Below, piece by piece: positions 9,802 to 21,300 of a stretch of 64,000 bases of DNA. Location: NCBI GenBank assembly GCA_018806915.1, contig JAGKQI010000100.1, forward strand, positions 186,001 through 250,000, read 5' to 3'. Positions within the stretch are counted from its first letter, which is position 1, and each line of letters begins with the position of its first letter. The translations under genes and the position numbers were made by a program. The notes below the pieces were generated by a model. That model ran no database searches, was not told the DNA's origin, and worked only from the letters and a program-made list of their open reading frames with translations. The DNA is from Phytophthora colocasiae (taxonomy: Eukaryota > Oomycota > Peronosporomycetes > Peronosporales > Peronosporaceae).

Positions 9802-10063
9802 CGTGAACAAGACCATATAAATGTTGGGTGGATCTTTGTCCATACCGGTGGGGCACCATATCCGTTCAGCATCGCAGCTGCGACTTTCTCTGTCCAAAGG
9901 ATTGTCCCTCTATGATCACCCACCACTTATTACACTGTTGTGAAATTACGACACTTCTCGTCGGACAAAGCATAACAAATCTGATTTATCGCGTTTTGCT
10001 ATCCTCCACCAAAGATCATTTCCCGATCCACCTCGTCGACAGCAACACTCCACCTGGAAAACA

Positions 10064-10702
10064 ATGTACTCTTCTCTCCTCATTGCTGTTGCTGTGCTGG
10101 CATCCACGACCACTGGTTCGCACCTCAAGGTCCACCACCACAGTCACATGAAGTTCCGTGAAGTGACGGTCATCGCCGACAATGCCACTTGTCCTAATGG
10201 TGGTGACGTTCTACTGTGCGAAAGTGCATCCTACTCGTGCCAAGACGACGGAACCGGCGCTCAGAAGTGTCTGGAGCGTGACGACTCGTTCCTGGACTCG
10301 GTGGATAAGACCGTCACGATGCCGTGGCAGCAGTGCAGCTTTAACAACGCGTCGCTGCCGTCCAAGTGCCTCTTCGACTTCCAATGTCTCTGCAATGACT
10401 TCGCCAATGTCGAGTGCTACTGCATGCCGCCTGATGCGTGGCGTACGGGTCGTGCCACTGCTGATAACTGCACAACTTCCAGTGGAGAAACCAATGCCTG
10501 TGACGAGGGCAAGTACTGCCGCACCAAGGGCAGCTACCAGGAGTGCGCGACTGCACCGTATCTACCCAGCAGCACGTCCCTTTACAGTGACTGCACCGAC
10601 GACAGCAAATGCGACTCCGGTTTGACCTGTGAAGACTTTGACAACTTCGGCATTTGTGTCGAGGACGACGGAGATGACAGTGAAGACAGCGGCAGCGCCT
10701 AA
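10064..10702 (+). CDS. Secreted cysteine-rich protein, acidic tail
   Basis: 212 residues, single exon, ATG in good context (ACAATG). Residues 1-19 form a signal peptide (MYSSLLIAVAVLASTTTGS). The mature protein has many cysteines in recurring short spacings, including CLFDFQCLCNDF, ECYCMPPDAW, CDEGKYC and CDSGLTC, which suggest a disulfide-stabilised extracellular fold. It ends with an acidic Asp/Glu/Ser run. The block 'CLC...CxCxPPDA' and the Trp before it (MPWQQC) recur in the next gene, so the two are paralogues. I see no RXLR or LxLFLAK effector motif. The function is unknown: an apoplastic or cell-surface protein is the likely location, and anything more specific would be a guess. Confidence 0.8.
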   Translation: MYSSLLIAVAVLASTTTGSHLKVHHHSHMKFREVTVIADNATCPNGGDVLLCESASYSCQDDGTGAQKCLERDDSFLDSVDKTVTMPWQQCSFNNASLPSKCLFDFQCLCNDFANVECYCMPPDAWRTGRATADNCTTSSGETNACDEGKYCRTKGSYQECATAPYLPSSTSLYSDCTDDSKCDSGLTCEDFDNFGICVEDDGDDSEDSGSA

Positions 10703-10968
10703 GAGTCGACTCTTGAAGAGATCATCTCTGATCCTCTTGAGTGTAAATGTTTAGCTATGACAAAGTATCTGATAACAAGAAGAACTTTTTCCTGATTTTC
10801 GGTGTTCGAAGTTGGTTTCGCAACGGCTCAAAGATGATTGTATGCTGTAAACATGTAGTAACACATAGACATCTGCAGTTTCTCCTATCCCAAACCCTTG
10901 ATAAAGCAAAATGCTCTTGAATTGTGTGTTCATCTCGATTCGAGCCAGCAAAACTAATTTGAACGAAT

Positions 10969-11541
10969 ATGATGCGTCTCCTGAGCTTCGTAGCTGTTGC
11001 GTCGAGCTTGACGGCTTCTTTATCCAGTGCTGAGCCTCTCAACAACAATGTGCAGGTAAAAGTGAGCTCGTCACAGCTCCCAACACCGAAATACTACGTC
11101 CATGTGGTGGCGGATGGAGATGACTGCGACTATCCGGACAATATTCTGCCCATGTGCGCCAACAAGAACTTCGTCTGCAGGATGGAACCAGGCCAGGAGA
11201 TGTTTGCTACAGTCCCGTCCTGCCTGGCTTACGATCCAAACAATATGGAGGACAACCCGTTCTTGATCGAGGAGACGGCTGTGGTGCCATGGGGCGTCTG
11301 TGACCCAGCAGCAGAGCTGAACAGGAAGATCGGAGACCCACCCGTGTGCAAGAGGGAGTTTATGTGTCTCTGTCTCCATGGAGCAGGTGAAAGCTGTGTC
11401 TGTGCCCCACCAGATGCAGTGGATGATGCCAATGGAGCTGCAAACTGCGGGAACGGGACGGCTACGTGTACCGAGGACAAGTACTGCCACTACCTGCAAC
11501 AAGGAGGTCTGGAATGTGGACAGAAACCTTTCTATTCGTAA
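10969..11541 (+). CDS. Secreted cysteine-rich protein, paralogue of upstream gene
   Basis: 190 residues, single exon. The signal peptide is MMRLLSFVAVASSLTASLSSA; the second ATG (10972) could also serve. The mature part shares with the gene at 10064 the order VVPWGVC, CKREFMCLCLHG, SCVCAPPDAVD, NCGNGTATC and TEDKYC, showing common ancestry despite low overall identity. It lacks the C-terminal acidic extension and the second CDSGLTC-like module of its neighbour. The two genes are 266 bp apart in the same direction, a typical tandem duplicate. Function unknown; probably extracellular. Confidence 0.8.
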   Translation: MMRLLSFVAVASSLTASLSSAEPLNNNVQVKVSSSQLPTPKYYVHVVADGDDCDYPDNILPMCANKNFVCRMEPGQEMFATVPSCLAYDPNNMEDNPFLIEETAVVPWGVCDPAAELNRKIGDPPVCKREFMCLCLHGAGESCVCAPPDAVDDANGAANCGNGTATCTEDKYCHYLQQGGLECGQKPFYS

Positions 11542-11649
11542 GAATGAGAGCTTGTTAGAGGAAATTTGGATAAAGATCCAAATTCTTCATGCTGTTTACT
11601 TACCTTCTTCGGAGTTTTTGTCTTTCATTCACTTACATTTTGTGGCGAC

Positions 11650-14600
11650 TTATTGCTGGGTGCACTCTGACGGCTCATCTGGTTGTTTGTTGTTCTTGTG
11701 GTTACGAGTGATGAAGTGGGACAGTCGACGCTTTGAGCGAGGTTCGGAGGCTGACTTTAAGCTGGGTGGGGGTCGTTGCGAGAAGAACGCTTCTGCTTCG
11801 ATGAAATCACTGTATGCAACTGGCTTTGCACTGGTCGGATGAACACTTTCAAGTGTTCCGTTCTCGGACTCCAATTTGCGCTTCCTGCGAACTGATGTAG
11901 CGGTACTGCGCTCAAGGATCGTCGTGTCTTCCACGCTCGAGACAGCAGACAAAGATCCATCACGTTTGCCCACTCTGACCATATGAGGTTCATTCTCTCG
12001 GATATCCTGCTGTGTTGGTAGTTCATCACCTGCGTCATGGTTTGTTGTTGACTCTAGATCTCTTTCCAAGGTTGTACAGGCAAAAACCTCGTTTTCCAAG
12101 ATGGATTGCCCTTCTTGTTTCATTCTCCTCTCGTCGCGCAATCGCCAATGGTTCACAGACTCCTCCAGGTCGCAGACACGGCCTGACAGGGTTAAATTCT
12201 TCAAGTGAAGCTGCTTATGCTCATGGATAAGCTTTGCGTTCACAAGAAGCAGTTCACGGCGCTTCTGATTGGCGAGGTGCTTATCCTGATCCAACTGCTG
12301 GATCTGGGTCAAGTAATAACTCTTCGCTTCAGCTCCTCGTGGTGGAGAGGCAACGCTACAACGGCATCCAGCCTGCTTTGAGCGCAAATCCACGTTATCC
12401 TTGGACACCTTCGACAGCTCCGATGCCAACGTAGTAACTTGTGTACTCAACTGCGAAGAATACGCCGCCACTGCATCTTCAACATCCCTCTTCCTCTCCT
12501 CTTGTGCAGTAAAATAATTCCGTTCTTTCTCGAGCAACGCTGCTCTCGATTCTAGCCGAGTTTTCGCGAGTTCAAGTTTTGCGATCACCTCTCGTTTCTC
12601 TACAGCATCCGCTTTCAGGGCTCGGTTTTTCTCCACAAGCCGAGCATTTGAATGGAGTTGGCTCTTGATTGTCGCCTTCAACTCTTGCTCGTGTTGATCG
12701 GATTGCGTGTGCATGGTTTCAAGCACAGTAATTCGTCTACGGAGCTCTTTTTCCTGCTTGCTCCAATCTGCGTTGGAGACGGAGTATTTGTTTCGATATT
12801 GCTCCAGTTCTTTCGTCCTTGAAAGGTTGCTAGATTCCAGTCTTCGACGATCTTCAGAATGCCTACGTTCAGCTTGTTGTAATGTTGTCGTTACCTGATC
12901 AATCTCAGCAGCGTTCACAGCAATACACTCTTCATATTTCAGACAGATTTGAGCCTGCTTGTCCTCTACTTGCTGTGCAAATCGCAATCGTTCCGCAATT
13001 GCATCCTCAGCTTGCATGGCAGTGTACTCGATTTGGCGAGCTAGCTTCGATCCAAGCTCATCCCTGACGTTTGACAGGCATTCGCACTTCAGCTCGAGCT
13101 GTTCATTCTGGAATTCTAATAAATGGCGAGCTTCCTTTGATGCGGACAGGTCTTGATACAGATCCAACACATCTTGGTTCAAACCATTCTCGCGTTTCTT
13201 GCTATCAGCCAGCTCTGCTGCCAAGTGATCACGGGCTGCAATCACAGTTCGTAATTCCAGAGCGTGGGCCGCAACATCCTCTTCAAGGCATACTTTCCAC
13301 TCGTTAAACTCCCGTGATTTTGTATGAAGCTCTGCGACTGCACTTTCAAAGTGTTGTGCTGTTTGCTTCAATTCAGACTGTGTAGACTGCAGGTCTCTCT
13401 GGGTATCGAAGTATTTTTCCTCAAATGACTTTTTCAGTCGAGTCAAATCATCGATCTCATCCAGTAGTTTATCAATTCTTGCCTTCGTGTCGCTGTCGAT
13501 TTGTTTCTTCAGCTCTCCATTTTCGAACTCCAAGCGGCTTAGTTTCTGCATGAGTTCTGGGTTAAACTCACTGATGCCACTAGCCATAGCAGCGGAACTG
13601 ACACTCGCATCGGAAGTCGACTGGTGGTGAACAGATTCTTGCAACTGTGCATTTAGTGTCTTTGACTCATGTAGGGCGTTCTGGACAACGACGAGCTCAG
13701 AGCAAGTCGTTGCTAATTTCCCTCTTTCTCGCCCAAGCAATGTCTCCAGTTCTGATACACGAAATTCCTAGTGAATAGTACATACAGAGGTTAGGCACGG
13801 ATGATATGTTATCCAATTAAATAATGCTAACTCACCACGACAGTATTTGCTTCTTTTGCCTCATTGAGTTTTCGTTGCAAGGCATCAGCTTTGGCCAGTT
13901 CGCTCTCAAGCTTAAGATTTCTTTCCACCAGTTCAGCGTTTGTGCCTTCAAGCCGCTAGGACGTAAAGGAAGCCGCATAGGCGTCAGATCATGATATCTC
14001 AATACACATTACAAAGTGCTCACCTTCAGACTGTCCTTGGCTCCTGACAACGCGTCAATTTTTGCTTGATATCTTGCCATGGTCGTGCCCACCTTCTTCA
14101 TCTTGTCAGCAAGTGGCCGCAACAAATCAACCTCATCACTCAGTGTCGATACTTTCTGTGCCAAAGATGCTTTATCGCTCAACTCAGTCTTTGCCAGATC
14201 CAGCTCACGCTGAAGGTTCCGTATTCGTTCGTCATACTGAGCATGCATCGCTCGCTCCATTCTCATAGCATCTGTATCAACATGATCCTTCAACTCCTGC
14301 ACCACCTCCGCCAGCTTTTCCTTTTCGCCTTCCACGGTTTGAAGCGTTTTCACCGTCCGCTCCAGCTCTGTTGCTAGATAAATCTGCACGGATCCAACGT
14401 GTCAGCCTCTTCCCATCATCGAATCCTTCCGTTCACGTACACTTTCTTCCTTCAACACTTTGTTCTGTCTTTGAAGACTCTCCAATGCAGCATTTCTCGA
14501 CAAATACAGAGGAGATCCAAGCCCCGGGGCTTCCTTTTCTTGTTTCTTCTCGTCATCAGCTTCAACTTTAAGAATTGCAGGCCCGTGCGCCATAACTTTC

Positions 14601-15078
14601 TCGATAATTGCCATGAGATCAGCTTGGACGCCATTCTCCATTGTCAAAATATCTTTCACAAACGTTTCCTTGGCCTCGCACCGCACCACAGCGCCAAGAA
14701 CAAGCTCCAGGACAGCTCGAAGCGTGTCATTCAGTTCTGCATTTGATCTCTCCAGTCTTTTGATGTTCACAGCCAAATTGGAGTCATAGAATCTCTCTAG
14801 CACTGCTAACACAGCGCGCCACCCACTTACAGCAACCTGTTCATCGCTTGCATGGGGGAATCTACACCCGATGAAGCACAATAGGCAAATATAACGTTAG
14901 CAAGAAGGGCAACTTTCATCATATTTTACATATTATAACCAGAATTTCGCGAAAATTCCGTAACTTACGCGAGCTTCAACACGCGCAGCACTATACTAAC
15001 ACACTCTTCCTGTGTATTCGAGGCGTAGAAGGCCAGCCAGCGCATGAGGCTCGTCGTCATCGAGCATTCCGCATCCAT
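11650..15078 (-). CDS. Hook-family protein (dynein-adaptor-like), five exons
   Basis: Minus-strand gene. I infer exons 15078-14969, 14861-14441, 14383-14024, 13955-13836 and 13767-11650, giving 1042 residues. Introns (107, 57, 68, 68 nt) start GTAAGT, GTACGT, GTGAGC, GTGAGT and end in TAG, CAG, TAG, TAG. All junctions keep the frame. Residues about 10-125 look like the N-terminal Hook domain: a Trp-containing start (LMRWLAFY), then VLELVLGAVVRCEAKETFV and ILTMENGVQADLMAIIEKVM, close to the last helices of animal and fungal Hook proteins. Residues about 165-850 are nearly continuous heptad coiled coil. The C-terminus is basic and probably the cargo side. In known systems Hook proteins link cargo to dynein. 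No conserved C-terminal FHIP-binding signature was recognised. Starting the protein within the last exon at 13740 would need TTG and is rejected. Confidence 0.85.
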
Positions 15079-15377
15079 TTCTGCCCCAACTGTAAGTTTT
15101 TTTGGCGGGAGTAAATATCACAATTACTGACCATCACTCTTGATTTCATTTGGTTCCAGTAAGACATTTCATGTCGCATACGAACTGAAAATTTAAATTC
15201 CGAGCCGACACTCTAAATTTTCCTTCTGAGGGCGGAACGCATTTTGACACTCCCCAAGCCAGGACGCGGTAGCTACTCGTCCCTCTCCGCTTGATACGAC
15301 TGCGTCAGTACATTTAAGGCGTGCATTAGCTTCTCTCTGACTGCTGTAGCTATCTACACGTGCAAGTTTCGTTGAAA
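15079..15377. promoter_or_regulatory. Shared divergent promoter region, Hook and XMAP215 genes
   Basis: Only 299 bp separate the two divergent ATGs (15078 minus, 15378 plus). Both 5' UTRs and core promoters must fit here, so a bidirectional promoter is likely. I see no strong Inr match; the central part is AT-rich (15100-15230). Confidence 0.6.
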
Positions 15378-18300
15378 ATGGCTGAGAAATGCCTCCGCAA
15401 TGCCAGTTGCAAGTGCAGCATGTGCGCAGGCTTCGATGTGGCGTCTCTCATGAGCATCTCCAAGTCTATTTCGTCCAATATCCAGTATGGTGATGAAGAA
15501 GGGGGTGACACACAGGAGGAGGCTCCTCCAGCGCCCAAATTCGGTGGTGTGGTGAATTCTCCACCTCCAGTACCTCAAAGGAAGACTTTTGTAGCCAATT
15601 CTCCACCTTTACCGGCTGCTAAAAGACCCCCACCAGCTCCAGTTGCAGTAGCTGATGTCCAGATGGAAGCTCCAGGAGAAGATGTGGCTATGAATGATAC
15701 TGGAGCTCAAGATGTAGCCATGGATCCATCTCCAAGTGTCAAAGATACTCAGATGGAGAATGTGGCCGATACTCTGTCAAATATGGAGGTGGACACTGCT
15801 GGAAGTATCTCATTGGACGCTGTTCTGCCCAAACTGACGGACAAGAACTGGAAGACACGGAAAGAAGGCTTTGAGGAGCTCAAGACGCTGTTTGAACAGC
15901 CTGGAACCAAGACCAGTCAAGTGAGGCAAGCCATGGATCTGTTCCCAAAGATGTGTGAGGACGCTAATGCTAGTGCAATGGAAGCAGGCATTGCAGCTGT
16001 ACTCGCGTATACGATCAACGTGCTGCCGTTCGATAAAGAGGTTGTGAGTGGAGTGATGGCCCGCGTGACAGATAAAGGATTTTCGGCACGACCAGGCATC
16101 GTAAAACTCTGCACAGAGCTTACAGACGCGTTTATTGCTGCAGGTGCGGCGGAAGAAACGGTAACAGCTTTACTGGAAGGAACGAATAACCGCAAACCAA
16201 AGGTTCCGCCGGCTTGTGCTACCTGTATACACGATGCATTAAAGGAGTACGGCCCACGAGTAGCGCCACTGCAAGCGATTAAGACAGCTCTGCCCAAGCT
16301 GATGGAAGGTGCTGTGAAAGTGCGCCCGATTGCGATGAGTATCATGGTGGAGATTCATAGATGGACTGGGCCGGCCCTTGTTCAGGATATAGTGGCCAAC
16401 CTTCGGCAAGCACAGCAGACTGAGTTTGAAGAACAAATTAAGGATGTTGTACCTGGCCAAGCAGCTCCGACCAAGTTTGTCAGAGGTTCGAAACCGGCAA
16501 AAGCTGCAGGTGGAGCTGGGGCAAAAACTTCGAATGCTACAGCACGTGCGGCTGAACCTGCCCCTGCAGCCTTTGACCCACGCGATTTTGCTGATACTGT
16601 GGATTTGCTTGCTAAGCTTCCCAAGTCAGAGTTTAAGGCGAAATTGGCACTTCCGAAATGGAGCGAAAAAGTGGAAGCGTTGAAGATTGTTTTGGAATTG
16701 ATTGGCCCTGTACCCAAGCTGGCGAATGGTGATTATTACGAACTGGTGTCCACGTTGAAGCCGCTGACAAATGACTCGAATGTGAACATTGTGGCGAAGT
16801 CGATTGAAGTGTATGGCGCCCTTGCGGACGGCTTACGGAAGAATTTCACGCAATATGCGCGAACGATTTTCCCTGATATGCTGCGAAAGCTTTCGGACAA
16901 AAAATCAGTGATTTTGAACGCGACAAATAAGACGTTGGACCTATTTCTTCAGCACACAATGACTATCGACATGATGATGGATGATCTTAAGCCCGCCTGC
17001 GATCCATCGAAAAACAAAGCTCCACCTGCGCGAGTGCAGACGATGGCGTTCCTGACACGTGCTGTTGAGAACCGCTACGTGGATGTAAACGATAAGGCGT
17101 TGATTCTGTCATTTGGAGCACTCTTTATGAAGGGGATTGATGATACTGACCCAAAAGTACGTGAGGCGGGTCAAAAGTCTTTCATTGTGCTGTTACAGGC
17201 AACTGAGCAATCGGCTGGATGGTTGCAGAAGATGATGGATGAGATTGCTCGAAAGAACCCGCGCGCACTCAAAACCATCCAGAAAAGCCTTGGTAGTGGA
17301 ACCGCGTCTACGCCATCTTCTCGACCCGGCAGCGCTCAATCTTCTCGTCCAGGAAGTGCAACTCCTTCCCGTCAAGGTAGTGCACCACCATCACGTCCAG
17401 GGAGTGCAGGAAGCGCTACAAGTCGTTCTAGTCTTGGTGGATCTAAGATATCTGAGCCCGATATCGATGTGGAAATGGAAACTACCCCCGCTCCTGCTGC
17501 TCCTCAGCGTCCCTCTTTGAAAAAGCGTGGACCTCCAACTCGACTTGGAATGAAGCCTGGAGCTGGAGGTGCAGCGGCGAAACCCGCCCCTTCACGAAAA
17601 CCACCAGCTGCAGGATCAAGTATTGGGGCTGCATCAGGAGGTGGTGCAAGCACTGACTTCTCACCTATGTCGGTCTCAGTTACAGCTGATGAAGCGGAAG
17701 ATATCATTTCTGAACTTGGCCTGGAAAATTGGGGGTCAATTCAGGAAGGGTTCGCTAGCTCCAAATGGATGGAACGCAAAGAAGCGATTGAAGGACTGGA
17801 GGAATACGCAAAGGCAAACTCTAACATGATGACCATGCGAGTGATCGAGGCGTTCACCGTGTATTTGTCGAAACAAGTAAAAGATTTCAAGGACAGCAAT
17901 ATCAACGTCCTGAAGAGTTCGTTCCAGGCCGTAGGAACATTTGCAGAGACAGCTGCTGGCAAGTTCCCCCGTGGTGTTGTATGTCTTGTCACCCCACGCG
18001 CTTGTGACAAGATTGGTGACAGGAAGGCGAACGAGGTTGTCCGCACCATGATTCTTCAGTTTTGTGAAGCGACCAGTCCATCATATACGACTGGATGCAT
18101 GATTGAGTACATGCCGAAGGTGCGCTTGCCTCTAGCGCATATTGAGGCGCTTGTGGTCTTGTCGGATTGTGTGAAGGATTTTGGCATAACAATTTGCAAC
18201 CCGCGCGCTCTCATTGATTATGCAAAAGGACCCCAGGGATTAGAAGGCTCCAATCCTAAGGTTCGAAGTGCCGCGACTTCGCTGCTTAGTACCATGTACT

Positions 18301-21300
18301 CGCAACTCGGGCCAGCACTACTGCCGATTTTGAATTTGGAAAGCTGGAAGCCAGCTTTGGCTAAAACGGTGGAAGATGAATTCAAAAAGGTTGGATTTAA
18401 CCCAGAGACGGCAATGGGGACTGTTAAGCGCCAGATTAAGGACCAAGATGAAGCTCCAGCCGCAGCAGACCCTGGTGCATTGTTTGGTCGTGTTGATGTG
18501 AGCAGTCAGATTACAAAGGAGCTGTTGGAGGATATGAAAAACGAGACCGATAAAGTTGCTTGGAAGAAGCGTGCTGAGGCGATGGATAATGTCCAAGCAA
18601 TTTGCGAAGGAGCTGGTTGCGCGATTGAGTTTACGCGTCCTGTACAAGAAGTACTCCGCAGTCTTAAAGCTCGTCTTAATGACTCGAACGCAAACTTGAA
18701 GGTTAAAGCTGCGAATGTTATCGGGGTGGTAGCAACTAGCGTGGGACCTGATATCGCTAAGATGTCCAAAATTTTGGGTGCGACCTTGATCGCTGGCGTT
18801 GCTGACAACAAGAAGACTATGCAGACTGCAGCTATTAATGCTCTGCATAAGTGGGTTTATCACAGCAATCACACCTCATCTGCTTGCATGGAAAGTCTGC
18901 TCTCTCCTCTTTCGGAAGGTCTCCTGAACACCGTTGGACGTGGAGAACTTCTTGGTTGGGCTGCGGAACACATTCAAAGGTGCGAGAAGCTTGATTTAAA
19001 CTGTTTGGTTGCTCCGACTGTGCAGTGTATGATGGACAAGTCTTCTGAGGCCCGAGAGAAGGCACAACTTTTGCTCGTTGAAGTGATGAAGTCTGTGGGC
19101 CAAGACACGGTATTGACGACAGGTTGCCGCGATATTAAGCCTGCCGCTATGCGAGCTCTCAAGCCATTGTTACAAAAAGTCTGTGATGCAGTTGAAGCTA
19201 GTGGCGGTGCCACCGCTGCACGTGAACCTCCTTCATCTATACCCGTTGTGAGTGCAACCCCTCCGGTGGCTCCATCGGCTGTAGGCCATGGTGCTACCAG
19301 TAGCGGCATCGCTCGAGGTGGAATCCGGAGGAGGGCTAGTGCTTCTGCATCCAATACTCCTACCAAATCACGCCTTACACGTCCTGGTTCACTCCGTGCT
19401 CCTATGGCATCTTCTTCCTCGGCTGCAGAGAGTTCAGCAAAGGAAACCGCACCATTGATGAAGATGAGTACAAACAAGCCGGCAAGAATCTCCAAGGGTC
19501 AGTACAACAGGTGGATTTTCGAGACGACATCCGTGAGTGAGATGAACACGCGCAAGGGTGAACTTGAGGCAGAGTGGAAATCTTTTTTGTCACCAGAGTT
19601 TCACGCTAAACTATTTGCTCCTTCCTTGGAAAAGGGTATGCTTGCTGCAATGGACGAGCTGACGCTGTGCATTGTGCACCAAGCTGACGAGGTGATTTCG
19701 TCACTTGACTTGGTGTTGAAGTGGTGCACTCTCCGTGTTGTTGACAACAACGTTCAAGCTCTTGCCAAGCTTTTGGAGGTGCTGGTCAAGCTGTTTGAGA
19801 TGCTGAAAGATATGGAGTATCAATTGGACGATGTTGAGGCAGCTATTCTGCTGCCGTATCTTCTCCAGGAGAGTGGCCAATCTAAACCTCGATTCAGAAT
19901 TCGCTTCCGTGACGTGATGAAGCTTGTGGTCGATGTGTATAGCTCTGAGAAATATGCCCCGTACTTGATGGAGTGCTTCAATGGATCGAAGAACATGAAG
20001 AGCAGGTGTGAGTGCATCGATTTAGTGGAATACATCGTGAGTGTGCACGGTTACCAGGTTATTGGTCGAAAATGCATTAAAGATGTTGGAAAATACGTCG
20101 TCGCCCACGAGAAGGAGCTTCGCGAGAGTGCAATTAATGCTCTGGTTGCTGTGTACAAGCGGACGGATGGAGGAAACCCAGACAAGTTCTTCCGATTTGC
20201 TGGCATTGCTACACAACAGGGCATTGACTTGCTAAGTGCTCGTATCAAGCATCTACCTGCCAGCAGTTTCACGAGTCAAACTGTTGCACCTGCTGAACAA
20301 GAAGCCCCACCAGATCGAGATGTACCACAACAGCAACCTCCTCAGCGCGCTGGCTTTGGCTTTGGCTTTGGACGTGCTGCTGCTACTGCAGCACCAGTAC
20401 CAGCCCCAGCAAACATTTTTGCGAAAACTGCAACCGATTCAAGCATGATAGGGTCGGAGGCTGCTATCGAGCCAACTCGTATGGCTGGAATCCAGCAATT
20501 TAATGCTAACCCAGACGATGATGACGTTGATATGAATGCTCCAGTGAATGAAGCTGCCGAGGAAGATTTGCAAAGCGCAGCAATTGAAGAATTGTTGCTA
20601 CGGCCAATCGAAATGCTGATCAACTCTTCGAAAGAAATTGTGCCAGCCGGAACGCCTGCCTACAAGGAAGGTGGAAATGCGTTGAAGGGTCTGTACGCGA
20701 TTATCAACCGTCCTTCAGATCCGTCGGAAGTTGAATTTTTGCACTCCTACGTGAACGAAATTGTTCTGGCGCTCTGCGATTGCATTCATGGAGCCTTTTA
20801 CGCTGGAAACGCTGAGAAGAGACCGGAAATGTACATCCTAGCAATTAGCATCACAACGCTGACAGTTGTCTTCAATAGTGACGCTGTGGCAAGCATGCAG
20901 CGTTACACGGTGGAGCGTGTGTTGCTAGAACTGTGCTCGAAGATCATGGATCCACGAATGGAAAAGTTTTCAGAGAAGGCCAACCTACCTGCATCTGATA
21001 TCGCGATGCTTCCGCCAGAAGAAAAACGGTATCTCATGGTGTTTAAGGCACTTTACAAGGCCATGCGCAAGTTGACAGAGCGGGCCAAGCCTGGAGATGT
21101 CTACCCTTCGGTGATCAACCTTCTACAACGACTCATGCACAATGATGTAGGCGATTACAACAAAAACGATACGCTCAAGCACCTGTTGAAGGAGGATTCG
21201 CTGGACCAGCTCGTAGGACGCATCCTGCTGAAGCTATCTAACGTCCAAGCAAGCTCGCTCACTCCGTTCGAGGGAATTGATATTTTTGGTGTTCTCATGC

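Noticed and set aside
11650..13740. Stand-alone 696-residue coiled-coil gene on the minus strand
   Set aside because: Its first codon would be TTG, and four clean introns link it in frame to upstream exons beginning at 15078.
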